Shown here: positions 1 through 11,700 of the stretch, in pieces
Layout: each line of letters begins with the position of its first letter
How positions within the stretch are numbered: the first letter of the stretch is position 1
Assembly: GCA_013396525.1 (NCBI GenBank)
Contig: VWYX01000205.1
Span: forward strand, 778,522-842,521
Direction: 5' to 3'
Source: Chaetorhynchus papuensis
Taxonomy: Eukaryota > Chordata > Aves > Passeriformes > Rhipiduridae
DNA: 64,000 nt
Notes under the pieces: generated by a model
Databases searched by the model: none
The model's input: only the letters and a program-made list of their open reading frames with translations
Told to the model about the DNA's origin: nothing
Made by a program: the position numbers and the translations under genes

Positions 1-220
1 AAATCAGAGAGATTCTCAGGAAAACCTGCTCTGTTTGAACAGGAAAAATCAATTCTCCAAACTATGTGGGCAGAGGAGTGGTACTTTTCTGAGCAGCATC
101 TCCTACAGAAACCAGACCTCTGGTGAAGAACAGGGCACAGGACACAGGAACTAAGAACAACCCAAGCACCTTCACACCCTCTCACCTCCCCCCTGCTCAT
201 GAAGGAGGTGCAAGTCCAAC

Positions 221-2973
221 CTGTTTCACATTGTCCGCCAGAAAGACAAAGTACACGCAGCAGAAACCCAACTGAGTGATGATCAGGAAAAGTCCCACTA
301 TACGCCTGGAAAGCAAAAGAAGACCATCTGTCAGCCAGATCATACAGAAATAAGAGCCCACTTAGGTTGCTTCGGGTTGCACCTGCACGCTGCAGAGACG
401 CTGCTCTCCACAAGGTTGGGGTGTACAGGTCAGAGCACACCCAGCTCACTTCTCTGTGATCAGGAGAGAGGACCTTTTCTCCACCCAACCTCACAGATCT
501 CAGGCTCTCCAGTCTCCCCCTCCCCTCCCTTCCACAGGGTCAGGATCACCCTCAGGAGAAAAGTTTCCTTTTTAGGTTTAACACCTCCAGTCTGTTGCTG
601 AATTGTCAGAGCTGAAAACAACACTCCCTGGACACAAGAACAGGTGAATGTTCCCATCCCCTGATGTGCAATGATCTGTGTGATGTAATGTGAGACACTC
701 ACAGGGCAGGGAGCAGCCACTGGACACATTCCATGTCTAGCAAGATGGGCCAGCAGTGCAAGACCCTAATCATCCCTTTGTTATGCTGTGGAGACTTAGT
801 TATCCCACTCCTTTAGCATATGTCACATCTGGCTGGGGACAGTACTGGATCAAAGACCTCAGCGTTACCTCTGGGGACACTGAGCACTCAGGGCAGGTGA
901 GCCAAATAGCATTTTATGTCACTTGCATTTATCTGTTGACACAGCTCAATGACCAGAGGCTCTTCTGTCCCAGCTGTAGCACATGCTGGGCTCAAAGACA
1001 AGTCCCTGCCTGGGGCAGGGGAGCAGTACCTTCCCCAGATGGCATGTGTCCTCAGGCAGGCATTGGGGGTTGCCTCCAGCCCGTACATCACAGCACCTCC
1101 ATAGTCCAGAAACTGCTTCTGGAACCTGTCCAGAGAAGGGAGAAGGGTCATCACATCAGCCCTGTCTGCTAGTTCCCAATGCAAATAGTGACATTAAAAG
1201 GAAAACAGTTCCTGTGAAAAAGCAGTTCCCAACTGAGGCTTTGAAATGGGCAACTTGCTACTGAGGGGCTTCAGAAAAACCCCATGGCTTTTTGGGCAAG
1301 AGGGAAGAACTGTAGGAGCTGCAGGGCCGAGAAGGGGAGTTGCTCCTTACCTGTTGCAGAAGTGATGGGCGCATTTCACCAGGATGCCCATGCAGTGCAC
1401 AGCCACGATTCCCATCACCAGCAGGCTCAGAGGACCCAGCTGCAGGGAAGAGAGGGGGAAGGCTGCACTCTGACGGCCAAAGGCAGAGCTGCATGGTACC
1501 TTTTACTTCCAGACAGAACTCCACGGGCTGGGTGAGTGCAAACACCGCTGGAGGCTGAACCAGAGCTCTGGTGCAGCTCCCAGGAACCAGCCCCTCCAGG
1601 ACCAAGTAACCTGACAGAGCCACGAGCTTGGCAGGAATGATGGAAAGGAAGCAAGTTGGGGCAGTTTGGGCGTAGCAAAGCACTTCCAGAATTGTTTTCC
1701 AAACTATCTTGCACATCCCTATTATGCAGATGATGAAGAGGTCATGGCATGGACACAGCGTCCTGCCTGACCCCAGAAGAGGAAACCACAGGTGCAGCTC
1801 ACACACTGAACTCCCCCACACCAGGCAGCAATAATGCAGGAGCAGCAGGAACAGTCTCAGCAGCAAAACAAAACCACAGAGCTTGTGGTGCAAACATGTG
1901 CAAGTCACCAAACACTGAGAGGCGTCTGGGCAGGGACTCAAGCCCCAACAGCCCCAACACTGGCCATGTGAGCTGCCCAGTGCTCGAGGGTCACTCTGCC
2001 CCACAAGCTCCAGCACAGCAGAGCTGAGCTGCCTTACCAGGATGCCGGCATTCTTCACAGCCAGGGGCAGCCCCAGCAGCCCCGTCCCGATATTCCCCTT
2101 CAGCAGATGGATCAGGGTCTGGTACCAACTGAGGGAGAGCAGATGCAGAGGTGACTGTCAGCAGGTGCCCACACCCAGACCATACACAGCTCATCCTGTT
2201 GAGGGTGCACAGCAGCTCTGAACTGCTGCAGGGAACGCACACGGAGGTCATGATCCTGTCCCCTGAACCGAGGTCAGCCAGCTGGGACTAAGCTAGGTGT
2301 GAAGGCAAAGACTGAATAGAGTGGGCATTTGCAAAACCAACTTCATGGCAAAACCCAGCATAAGCATAGCCCAACACCAAGGAGCTGCACAAGGAAGTCT
2401 CTGAGTTGAAGGGATCAGTCTCTGTCAGGAAAAGACAGCATCCTCTGCACACCTGGGCACAAGGAACCCCCCAGAACATGGCTGCAACATGCCCACGTAT
2501 CCTCAGAATATAGGCATGCTGTTTGCTTGCCACAGCTCCCCATCAAACCAAGCTGGAGCAGGGGACTACTGGGAAAAGCATGAATCACTGTCCACGGCAA
2601 GCAAGCCCAGCTTCACCAGAGAGCAAAGAGCAACACTGGGGCAGCTGCTCACTTGGTGCCAGCATCCCACAGATGCCAGACCACAGCTCTGCCCTCATCA
2701 CCCCCAGGAGAACTCCCCACAAAACCACAGCTCCAGCATCCTCCAGCAAAGCCAGCAGGGAGCCACCATGACCCCTCCTCCACCTTCCCCGGTGCAGGGC
2801 CAGCCCAGGAAAGAGGGAAGCATCACTCACGTTGTCCCGTTGGTCTCCCCGAAGCGCTGGTAGGACTCAGGGTGAGCGAAGCCATTCACGCCCTCGGGAG
2901 GGCTCCCCTCCGGCGTGACGTCCGTGGAGCTGTAGTCATTGTAGTCCTCGCTGCGGAGGCGCCGGGTGGACAT
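221..2973 (-). CDS. SLC36A1: SLC36A1 (PAT1/LYAAT-1) proton-coupled amino acid transporter, 5' half, runs off left edge
   Basis: H+-coupled symporter for small neutral amino acids (Gly, Ala, Pro), in lysosomal and plasma membranes. Five coding exons join in frame at GT-AG borders on the minus strand: 2831-2973, 2038-2128, 1351-1439, 1030-1125 and 221-305, giving 168 residues. Human PAT1 has 476, so the rest lies left of the window. The N-terminus MSTRRLRSEDYNDYSSTD is nearly identical to human PAT1. It is followed by the first membrane segment with TLIHLLKGNIGTG and LPLAVKNAGI. By counting, the family's proton-binding His55 is the H of TLIH. Further matches are VHCMGILVKCAHHFC, DYGGAVMYGLE, and TQLGFCCVYFVFLADN at the edge. 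The start chosen is the ATG matching the human start; a longer in-frame start is described separately. SLC36A4 fits worse at the N-terminus, and synteny with GM2A favours SLC36A1. Confidence 0.9.
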
Positions 2974-3048
2974 GGTCCCTGTGGGGGCAGCGGGATTAGG
3001 GGTGCCCAGCTCAACAGCCCCATTCTCAGGCTCCTTGGGGTCAGCCAT
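2974..3048 (-). other. SLC36A1: In-frame upstream extension of SLC36A1 coding exon 1 (alternative start or intron/5'UTR)
   Basis: An ATG at 3048-3046 is in frame with the SLC36A1 start and would add 25 residues beginning MADPKEPENGAVELG. Just upstream of the canonical ATG, however, lies a good acceptor (CCCCCACAG, AG at 2980-2979). If that acceptor is used from a far upstream non-coding exon, this stretch is intron. Without transcripts both readings remain open; the human protein starts at the downstream ATG. Confidence 0.5.
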
Positions 3049-5799
3049 GGTGCACAGAGACCGGCCCGCGCTGCCAGAGCAAGGTCTCCTCCAGGGCTTT
3101 TATGCAGCCGCATGTTCCCGCCCAGGCAATCACGGAGTTGGCATGTCCTAAGGTCAAAGGTGCATGGCACATTCCCACTGGCTCTTCCTTCAGGCTCATG
3201 CCTGTGTTTTGGGCACACCCAGGCAGAACGGGGTCAGGATCCTGCAGGCAGAGCCTGGATGTGACCCACTTCATGTCAAACAAGGGAGCTGCGTACCCCT
3301 GCTCTAAGGGTGGTGAGTGTGACACCACAGGCAGTGGGGCAGGAGGGGACATGCTGGCACTGTGTCCCCTGCTCTGGCACTCAGGACTAGGGCTGTCAAC
3401 TGGATGGGCCAGGAAAGTGTAACTGCTTTTAACTCGCACACAGTGTGCTGCAAGGGAACAGCTTGCTCCTGCCAGGGAAGGGAAAGTTTCCTAACTTCTC
3501 TTTTTTTTTTTCCTTTTTTTTTTCCTTACTGAAGACTTTCTATTAAAGAGAATTTTTACAAAACTTTATTATACTCCCATCAGAGAGGAGACCGTATGCT
3601 GACAGCAAAACACCTGCCCTAAAGGTTTCACAGCCAAGGAGGTGCCTATGGGACAAAGGGGCTTCCCAGGATGAGGCACCTGCACAGCCTGGAGCTCTTG
3701 CTCCAGCAGAAACTCCCGCAGTGTCCAGCAAGCCGGGAGCACCGGCACAAGCCTCACCAAGGACACACACCTCATGCCTTTGTCAAGAAAACAGTCAGCT
3801 GGTTCAATTCCCACGCATGCCACACCCAGCATCCCAAACACCCACTGGGAAGGAGCACCACAGGCAGGGAAATTATGTGCAAGGCTCTTGCACCACAGAC
3901 TGGTGACCCAGTCCCTGCCCCACGGCTCCTCCGGGCTGTCATGCCCCAGGCACCACCCCTGCCCCAGTAGTTCCGGTGCTCCTCATCTCACTCCCCAGCA
4001 CTGGTGGAGAACTGGGAGCAAGAGGAAGAAGCAGAGAAATGTCACTACTGCAAAAAACTGTCTCGTTTCCTGACAGAGCTCCTTGTGCACCCACCGAGTC
4101 ACGCGAGCACCCACCAGATGCAGCCTCAGCACAGACCAACACATCTGGCTGTGCAGGGAATTCTCAGCCCAGGCCACCCGGGTGCTGCTTCACCCCCAGA
4201 GCACCCAGGCATTCCCCAGAACAACACTCTGCAAACCTGGCTGCTACACAGAAAACAAGCCAAGAGCTGCAACCACTGGGGGGGTCCAGCCTGGAGATCA
4301 GAAGGGTAGCAGGGAAGAAGGGTTTTTCCTCAGCTCTGGCTGCTCCAGATCCCAGCTGCTCTGAAGCAGTTATCCAGGCCACAACAGTGGTGCTGCATTT
4401 CCTGTGGCACCAGGCAACACCAGCAGCAGGAAGCAGCGGTGTGTCCCATGGAATACCAGGCTCTGGAGCAGCACTGAGGCTGGTAGGCAGGCACTCCAGA
4501 GCCGAAGGCAGCGCATGCATCACTCCTGCCCAGCCTCCTCCCTGGCAGCTGGGACACGTAATCGTGTCCTGAACCAGCTCCGCTGCAGGCAGGGTGATCA
4601 GGCGAGGCAGGGACCGGGAAGAGCGGCAGCAGGAGTTTACACAAGGAAAGCGTTAGAAGCTATTTGTCATCGGTGACGGGCCCAAGGGGCAGGAGGGAGA
4701 CCTGGGAGGCTCTGCCAAGCACCATGGGCTGGCAGAGGGCAAGGAGAGTGGGCAGAGGGGGTGCAGGGCTGGGTTGGGCATGGGTACCCTTCCCAAAGAT
4801 GGCCTGCACAGCACCCAAAGTACCCACAGCAATGTCTTCCAGTTAAAGACAACATGGTGACATCACTCTGCCTGATCGCTCCCTGTGGATTTTTTTTTCC
4901 CCTTCAAGCAGGCCTGTCTGCTTGTTGCTTTGAAGAGCCAGGGAAATGCATTCATCTTGCCTTGCCTGCCTCGTGCCTGGATTAAAGGTTGCGTAGCAGC
5001 AGGGAGCAAGCAACCTCTCTCCCTCTGCTCTCCCGCAACCAATGAGAAAAGCTGCAAAACTCGTCTCATCCACACGACAAACACTTCAAACAAAAAAGCA
5101 AAACCCCACTACACCACTTTGCCATCTCCTCGTCATTGGAAACAGCAAAGACAGGAACATCCACATTCGGTTTCCACTTCAAACCCAACTCCTTGGCCAC
5201 TTCATGTGCATGTTTTGCCACCTACACACAAGAGCAATTTCATCCTATTAGGAAAGCTGAGGGGGTAGTGACAGCAATTTGTCCCTTACAGTGACAGCCC
5301 CATGCCAGAAGTCAAAAGCAAGATGTGATTTGCTGCTGACCCTGACAGCTCTCCCCAGCTGAGCTGGGGTTGTGTGTAGATCAGGAAATCTTCTGGAAAA
5401 GTGAGCTTCACAGCAAAACTCACTGGCGCTTCCCATCATGCGTGTTGAATCCTTCATTTCCAAAGCACTGCTTGTAACCCACCTCAGCGTGACACAAGGG
5501 AGAGCCAGCACTGCCAGATCCCCCTGCCCTGCAAGCCCCTTCCCCAGGCCGCCATGCCCACACCAGCCCAACACCTCCCAGTCACAGCATCAGTCCTCTT
5601 GTCCCTGTGCTACCCAGTGCTCCCACAGCTCCAGAGAACCCCTAGATTCACCCTTCCAGCGTTTCACAGCATGGCCTGGTCCCCACAGCCCAGCTTCTCC
5701 CCACAGGGAGGCTGCTGAGCACAAACCGCACCAATCTCCACAGCTCCCAGCCCAGCCAGGCTGGGCTGCCAGCTCCCCTTGCACCCCCACAGAGCAGCA
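3049..5799. other. Non-coding stretch upstream of SLC36A1 coding exon 1 (probable 5' intron)
   Basis: I see no exon-like reading frame with family resemblance and acceptable splice sites here. It probably holds SLC36A1 intron 1 between the CpG-island promoter near 6.3 kb and the coding start. The only distinct feature is the A-rich, AATAAA-bearing tract on the minus strand at 3501-3570. Confidence 0.5.
3501..3570 (-). other. AATAAA hexamer followed by A-rich tract (possible internal poly(A) site or retroposed 3' end)
   Basis: On the minus strand AATAAA lies at 3570-3565. About 40 bases downstream come two A-runs of about ten bases each (T-runs on the plus strand between 3501 and 3525). This is the shape of a retroposed mRNA 3' end, or of an A-rich stretch after a real cleavage site. 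I could not recognise a parent gene in the sequence before it. Confidence 0.3.
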
Positions 5800-6212
5800 C
5801 AGCTGAAGCCCGCAGAGTGTGGGGCTCCCTGCGCCCCGTCAGTGCCTCACAGCATCCTCACCAGCACCTCACACGGGGGGCTGTGCCCCCTGCATTGCAC
5901 GGCACGCCCGGACACTCCGAGAGGATCCTCATGGGGTGCCAGCCTTCACGCAGGGCATGACCAGCACTCCCCGGAACACCCCCGTCAGCCTCCAGCACCC
6001 CCGGGGACCCCCAGCACCCACGTCAACGGCCAGGACCCCCAGACCCTGAGCACCCGCCCAGGCACAAGGGCTGCCAGCGATGCCCTGGAACCCCGGGTCC
6101 TGTCAGCGCGCCCAAGCTGCCCCGAGCACCCACGCGGGACGGCGGCACCGCCGGGACCCCGCGCATCCACGGCGGCCACCGCGCCCCCCGCATCCCTGGG
6201 CATGCCGCGGGC

Positions 6213-6251
6213 TGACAGGCGGCTGACAGGCAGCTGACAGGCGGCTGACAG
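6213..6251 (+). repeat. 11-bp tandem repeat carrying four TGACAG motifs
   Basis: TGACAG occurs at 6213, 6224, 6235 and 6246, exactly 11 bp apart, within units of the form GGCTGACAGGC. TGACAG is the core bound by MEIS/TGIF (TALE) homeodomain proteins. One DNA helical turn of spacing would put all four cores on the same face. Function is inference. Confidence 0.75.
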
Positions 6252-6369
6252 CCCCACCCGCAGCCCCCCCGGCCCCTGTCGCAGCCGGTCCCTGTCCCGG
6301 TGCCGGTCCCGCACCTCTCCGCCGCCCCGCTCCGCCCGGCCCCGCCGGGCCCGCTCGCTCGGCCGCGCC

Positions 6370-6379
6370 GTCACGTGAC
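6370..6379. promoter_or_regulatory. Palindromic CLEAR-type E-box GTCACGTGAC
   Basis: This is an exact ten-base palindrome matching the consensus of the CLEAR element, which TFEB/TFE3 bind in lysosomal-gene promoters; USF also binds CACGTG. It lies in the CpG island that probably serves SLC36A1, a lysosomal transporter, which makes a regulatory role plausible. Confidence 0.6.
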
Positions 6380-6408
6380 CCCCGCTCAGCTGAGCGCGGC
6401 GCCTGCGC

Positions 6409-6673
6409 NNNNNNNNNNNNNNNNNNNNNNNNNNNNNNNNNNNNNNNNNNNNNNNNNNNNNNNNNNNNNNNNNNNNNNNNNNNNNNNNNNNNNNNNNNNN
6501 NNNNNNNNNNNNNNNNNNNNNNNNNNNNNNNNNNNNNNNNNNNNNNNNNNNNNNNNNNNNNNNNNNNNNNNNNNNNNNNNNNNNNNNNNNNNNNNNNNNN
6601 NNNNNNNNNNNNNNNNNNNNNNNNNNNNNNNNNNNNNNNNNNNNNNNNNNNNNNNNNNNNNNNNNNNNNNNNN
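6409..6673. other. Assembly gap (265 N)
   Basis: A run of N in the most GC-rich part of the presumed SLC36A1 promoter. Such islands are often lost in assemblies, and the unknown stretch may contain the untranslated first exon. Confidence 0.98.
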
Positions 6674-7052
6674 TGGGGGAGCTGAGGTTGTTCAGCCCGG
6701 AGGAGGCTCCGGGGTGGCTTTATCACTCTCTAAAACTCCCTGAGAGTGAAGCCAGGTGGCGTCGGGCTCCGCTCCCAGGCAACCAGCAGCACGACAAGAG
6801 GATATGGTGTTAAGCTGCACCTGGGAACGTTTAGGCCGGACATTAGGAGGACTTTCTTCACAGAGTGATTAGGCATAGGAATGGGCTGCCCCGGGGAGAT
6901 GGTGGAGTCACCATCCCTGGAGATGTTTAAGGAAAGACTGGACATGGCACTCAGCACCGTGGTGTAGCTGACATGGTGGTGCTCAGTCCTGGGCTGGACT
7001 CAATGATCACAGTGTCTTCTTCAAGTTCACTGATTCTGTGCTTCTGTGATCC
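6674..7052 (+). mobile_element. CR1 LINE fragment, 3' end
   Basis: Text typical of the CR1 3' end is readable: a start resembling GGCTGAGGTTGTTCAGCC, then GGCTGCCCCGGGGAGATGG, GGAGTCACCATCCCTGG, ATGTTTAAGGAAAGACTGG and ACTCAATGATC. It ends in the 8-bp tail repeats characteristic of CR1 (TGATTCTGTG CTTCTGTGATC). It is in plus orientation and truncated at its 5' end, where the gap begins. Confidence 0.9.
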
Positions 7053-7404
7053 CCCGCAGCAGGGCTGTTCCTGGGGCAAGGCCTGCAGAGCCGTTCAGGT
7101 GTCAGGGTTACAGAAGGTCACCAGGATGAGCAACACCCTCAAAGCCCGTCAGCATGGGCTGTGCCCCCTGGGGCCGTGGCTGTGTCCCTGTGTCCCCACA
7201 TCAGAAAGCCGCGTTTTCAGATCCCTGCCCTGCCCCTCACACAGGAACTGGCCTCAGGGCTGCTCAGCTCCTCTGGCCACAGCATCTTCCACCCGTGCCC
7301 CCACCCCACCACCTCCACCTCCCCCAGGTCACACCCACATCCACACTATTCCCAGCCAAATAAATGTCACCTCAAGGTCACCCCCAGCAACAAGAGGCAC
7401 CAGC
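7053..7404. other. Short intergenic stretch between the CR1 copy and the GM2A 3' end
   Basis: Nothing recognisable: no exon, RNA gene or repeat with clear identity. Confidence 0.5.
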
Positions 7405-8787
7405 TCCACATCCTGGTAAAAAGATTTATTAAGAACATGCAGAACCTGCCCAAAAGGAGGTTGCTGCCCTGGCACTGACGGGGAGTGGGGGCAGAGGGTT
7501 AGTGCTTCTCCAGGCAAAGCCACAGGGTGAAACAAAGCAAGGGGAGGGCACAAAAAGGCAGAGGGAGCACATCTGCATGGTGGAGAAACACCCGCAGTAG
7601 TTAAGGCGTATAAAGTGCTTGGAAAAGACCAGCCCTGTTGAGGGGCTAAATAACACAAGCTGGCAGGGACAGCAAGGGATGTGGGTGTCTAGTGGCACCT
7701 GGCACAGGGGAGTGATGACAGACTCACACCCTGCCCTAAGCTGCACGAGGAAGGACGCTGCCTGCCCACATCACAGTCCCCAGGCACAGCCAGGAAGCCC
7801 CCAGATAGGATCCAGGCTGCTGGTCTTCATGGTCATCTCCCAGTTATGCCATGTTCGCGATGCTGCTCTGTGTTTGGGTGCCTCTGCCAGCCTCGGGGAA
7901 GGATAGTCCCAGTGCAGCGTCCTGCCTCGGCTCTCTCCCAGAGAAAAAATGAGATGAGTGGGAGTGGTCCTCAACCAGGCTGTGCCCCAGCAGCTCATCA
8001 CAGCCTTGTGTCCCCCTCTGGAGTGAGCACAGCCATCAACCAACCTTCTGCTGCTGGGAGCATCACCAGCCTCTTGGTCCCCCCTAAATGGGAATGTCCA
8101 TATGGGGCTCGGGTGGTTTCTGTCCTCTTATGTTCCTGATGTTTGCCACAGGAGGGGCATGGGGAGGTGCCTTCACAGGTGCTTCATGCCACCAAGCTGG
8201 TCCTCCATGCAGGACAGGGATGCAGCAATAGCAGACCCAGAGCTGCTGCACAGGGACAGGTCTCCTGCAGCCACTTTGGGGACACTTCTGCAAAACAGCC
8301 CCGTGCTCTGGCCAGAGGTGGTGGGAAGCGGGGACACCCTCTGCAACTAGTGCTGCATCCCTTCAGCCTGCCCCAGCACCCCCAAACACTCCCTCACCCC
8401 CATGGACTGCTCCCAGAAATACTGCTTTTCCCTGGAATGTTTTTGTCTAAAATTGCCCTGATAAGATTAAGAAAAAAAAAAAAAAAAAGAAACTGGATAA
8501 AATATAACAACCCTAACAACCCCAGGTCATGCTGGGGTTAGGCTCCAAAGCCACCCTGTCCAGGCAGGAGACACGCTGGTGATGGGTTTGGGGACAGCAG
8601 AACAGCCAAAGGGGCCTTTCTGGGTGTAGCAGAGGAGGGAGCACTGAGGGGGGAACAAGGGCTGCCTCCTCCTGACAGCAGGAGGGAGGGACCTCACAGG
8701 GATGGGCTGGGACAGGATGGGGTGCAACTGGATGGGATGGGACAGGGGACCAAGCTGGTGGGGAAAGGAGGGACGGTGTCCCACCCC
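7405..8787 (-). other. GM2A: Probable GM2A 3' untranslated region
   Basis: This runs from the GM2A stop codon to the first good minus-strand AATAAA. It is about 1.4 kb without protein-like content and includes a 17-base A-run at 8472-8488 (plus strand). The extent is inferred from the poly(A) signal alone. Confidence 0.55.
7425..7430 (-). terminator. GM2A: Polyadenylation signal AATAAA, probably GM2A
   Basis: AATAAA read on the minus strand, followed by a short T-rich stretch. It is the first canonical hexamer I see downstream of the GM2A stop. Confidence 0.55.
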
Positions 8788-11700
8788 TCAGTGGGAGTGC
8801 AGGGAGAAGGCCAGTTTGACACAGCTGAGTTCCTCCCCGCCATTGCTGACGACCACCCGGACGCGGTAGTTGCCGTTGGTCATCCAGGAAGGGAGCTCCA
8901 CATCGGGCACATCGAAGTCACTGGCTGGCAGGGAGTAGGAGCCCTATGGGGAGAAGGGACAGATAGGCAAGAGATCAACCAAAAGCCCAGCCCAGCGCCA
9001 AAGGGCACAGCGGTACCCACTGGCACTGCCAGGGTCACCGCGGGAGCTCGGCCGTACCGCTTTGAAGGGGCAGTGGCAGGGGATGCCGCAGGTCAGCAGG
9101 GGCTCCGGGCAGGGTGTGCCGGGTGGGATGAGTTCATCGAGAATGCTGCAGACGTCGTCGTAGGTGCAGCTGCCCAGCCGGTCGATGCAGGGCAGCTGGA
9201 TCCAGAGGTCACCCAGCGCCTTCTCTACCACCAGCTCTGCCTGGAAGGAAGGTGTTCAGCACCAGCACAACCAGTACGGGCACCCATAGCTCCACACCAG
9301 CCAACTCCCTCAGCTCCTGATCATGCAGACTTTGGGGTGTTCATGGGGTCACTGAACGCCCTCCTGCCTCCCCCTCCTGCTTTCAGTTCCTCTCAACCTG
9401 CAGTTTCTCTTCCTCCAACCTCAGCTTGACCCCTTAAGCTAACACCCCCACCAACACCTCACATGCCCACCTCCTTCCCCTCTCCTCTGCCTGTCCCAAA
9501 ACAGGGTGCTCCCATCCTGCAGCTCTGGCACCAAATTCCCCCAGCACTCGCCCCACAGTCCCAGGCCCAAACAGGCACCATAGCATTGCTCAAGACAGCC
9601 CATGCACACTGGACAGAGAAGACATGTTCTGTCTCATTCCCAAAACTTCCCAAAAAGTGGTGCAGGGCAGCTGGCATGGCCCAAGGCTCCCAGAGCAGTG
9701 CCATGGCATGTCCTTGGAAGGAGCAGCTGGTTTGGCTGCTGAAAAACAAGTGCTGCAGTGACCTCCCACTGTGAGGGAGCACTCACAGCACTTGGGTTTC
9801 GCTTCCCTCCTGAAGCCATTACATCCCCAGGACATGAGACAACTCAGGTGGTTTCTGTCCTAGGGACAAGGTTGGGAGGCTCCCCCTGAACTGTCTGCTC
9901 CCACCACAGGTCTCCCCATGCCCACTGTCCTGTTCTGGCTTACAGGGCCCAGTGTGCTCAGCCCTGCACCTCTCTGCACCTCGCTCCCCAAGGGCTGCTC
10001 ATTCCTGTACCCAGTGACAGGCATTTCCCAGCTGTCAGTGGTTTGGGGAAGCTGTGCCCTCCCTCACCACACAGAGGCACACCTGGCACTTACCTTCAGA
10101 GGGGAACCCATGCTCTTGCCACTCTTGACAGCCGCGCTGACACGCAGGCTCCCCGGGATGCTGATGGGGTCAGGTGCCACAGAAAGGCTCTGCAGCACCA
10201 CGGGGTCCCTCTTGTCACCACAGTTCTCCCAGGCAAAGCCACCAACCTGCAGCACCGAGGGACAGGAGGAGTTGAAGACAGGGCAAGCCTTGCCTTGTGT
10301 TTGTAGGAGGTTTATCCAGAGCTGCACCTCTGACCCCTGCCAAACATATGCTCACAAAGAGCCAGAAAATGACCTTCAGCCCCTTCAAATGCCAGTTCTT
10401 GAACTCCCAGCTCTCCGAGCCTGAGGACATTGCAGAAACCCTCTGTCCATGTGCCTCTGCATATACTTTACACCCAAGAAGGATTACCAGGCTGCAATTT
10501 CCAAACTTGTCTCACCTCTGCCTCCAAACACTTTGTACGTGACCAAGGCAAGACGCATCCTTCATGCCAATGGCACCAAGCAAGGTGAGTGGGGACAGGT
10601 CAGAGCAAGCTGGGACCAGGTGGTGGCTGCGCTGTCCAGGGGGATGCTGGGCAGGGGTGTGAGGGGATCCCCTTGGAGGGGCTGTGGGGTTGGCACAGCC
10701 TCCCACCTCATCCAGGACTAGCCCTGCTGTTGCGAGCCCTCATCCACCAGCTCCAGCCGCCTGGTTCCCCACAGAGGGAATCACACTCGAGGACCAGATG
10801 AGCCAGGCTCATCCTCTGCCTGATACACGCCAGGGGCCTGATCCTGAGCTATAAATGAGTACAAATCCTGATCCACAGTACAGATGAGCCAGGGAAGCAG
10901 CACTGCCCTGTGGGATAATGAAAATCCACACGTAAGGAGATGTCACCCGAATGGGGGACATCACTTATGTATCCTGTCTGAGTTAAGAGTCATGCTGGGA
11001 CATCTCCCCTGTTTCCTACAAGTCTCACCAACCTGTCCAGCCACCACCAGTAAAGACACTCCGATTCAAACGTGGAGGGACAGCAGCATTTGCCTGCAAC
11101 AGCCATCTCCGAGCCTGCCAGAGGCGAGTGGCAAAGAGACCGGCCCCAGCTCCCTCCCCGAGCAGGTTTGGCTGGAGCAGCCCGTGTCCCCATGCCATGC
11201 CGTGGGGCTCTCCCTGCCTGCTCCCAGCCGCAGAACCGGTGGAGGCTGTATTGCCTGGTGCCACACGGCAGCCCCAGCGGGCACAGTGCAGCCCACGCAG
11301 CTGAGCAGCCCATCCCACCATCCCGCTCGCCCGCCGGGAGCAGCCCAGGGGAGGACACAGCGCTCAGGACAAGCCGGGACAGGGGCAGGCTGCACCCCGA
11401 CACTCAGCAAGAGCTGGGAGCCCCCAGCCCGAGAGTCTGCAGGCAGAGGCTCCAGGGAGCTGAACATTGGTGTGTGGCTGCAGACTGCTGCCCACCGAGC
11501 CCCCTCCAGCCTTTCCAACCGGTTCCTCCTTCCCTCGGGCAAGCGCAGATTTCCTGGAAAATAAATTGCCATCTTTCCCTCCACAACGCGTGAGAGTAAC
11601 ACGTGATAATTTGCTGTATCTTAATCAGCGCGTGTTAATGAGCCCGGCCCAGCATTCCGTGGGAATAGGGAAGCAGAACCTGGGCTGGAAAAGACTCATG

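Larger units (their letters stand above)
5800..6408 (-). promoter_or_regulatory. SLC36A1: CpG island, probable SLC36A1 promoter, cut by an assembly gap
   Basis: GC and CpG content rise steadily from about 5.8 kb up to the N gap. The nearest minus-strand gene without an identified promoter is SLC36A1. The island holds the GTCACGTGAC palindrome at 6370-6379 and an 11-bp repeat carrying TGACAG motifs. The untranslated first exon cannot be placed with certainty; one possible minus-strand donor is GAG/GTGCGG with the exon ending at 6315. Part of the promoter may be inside the gap. Confidence 0.5.

Noticed and set aside
8472..8488. A-run as a retroposon tail in the GM2A 3'UTR
   Set aside because: No AATAAA directly before it and no recognisable inserted body; treated as a simple A-run.
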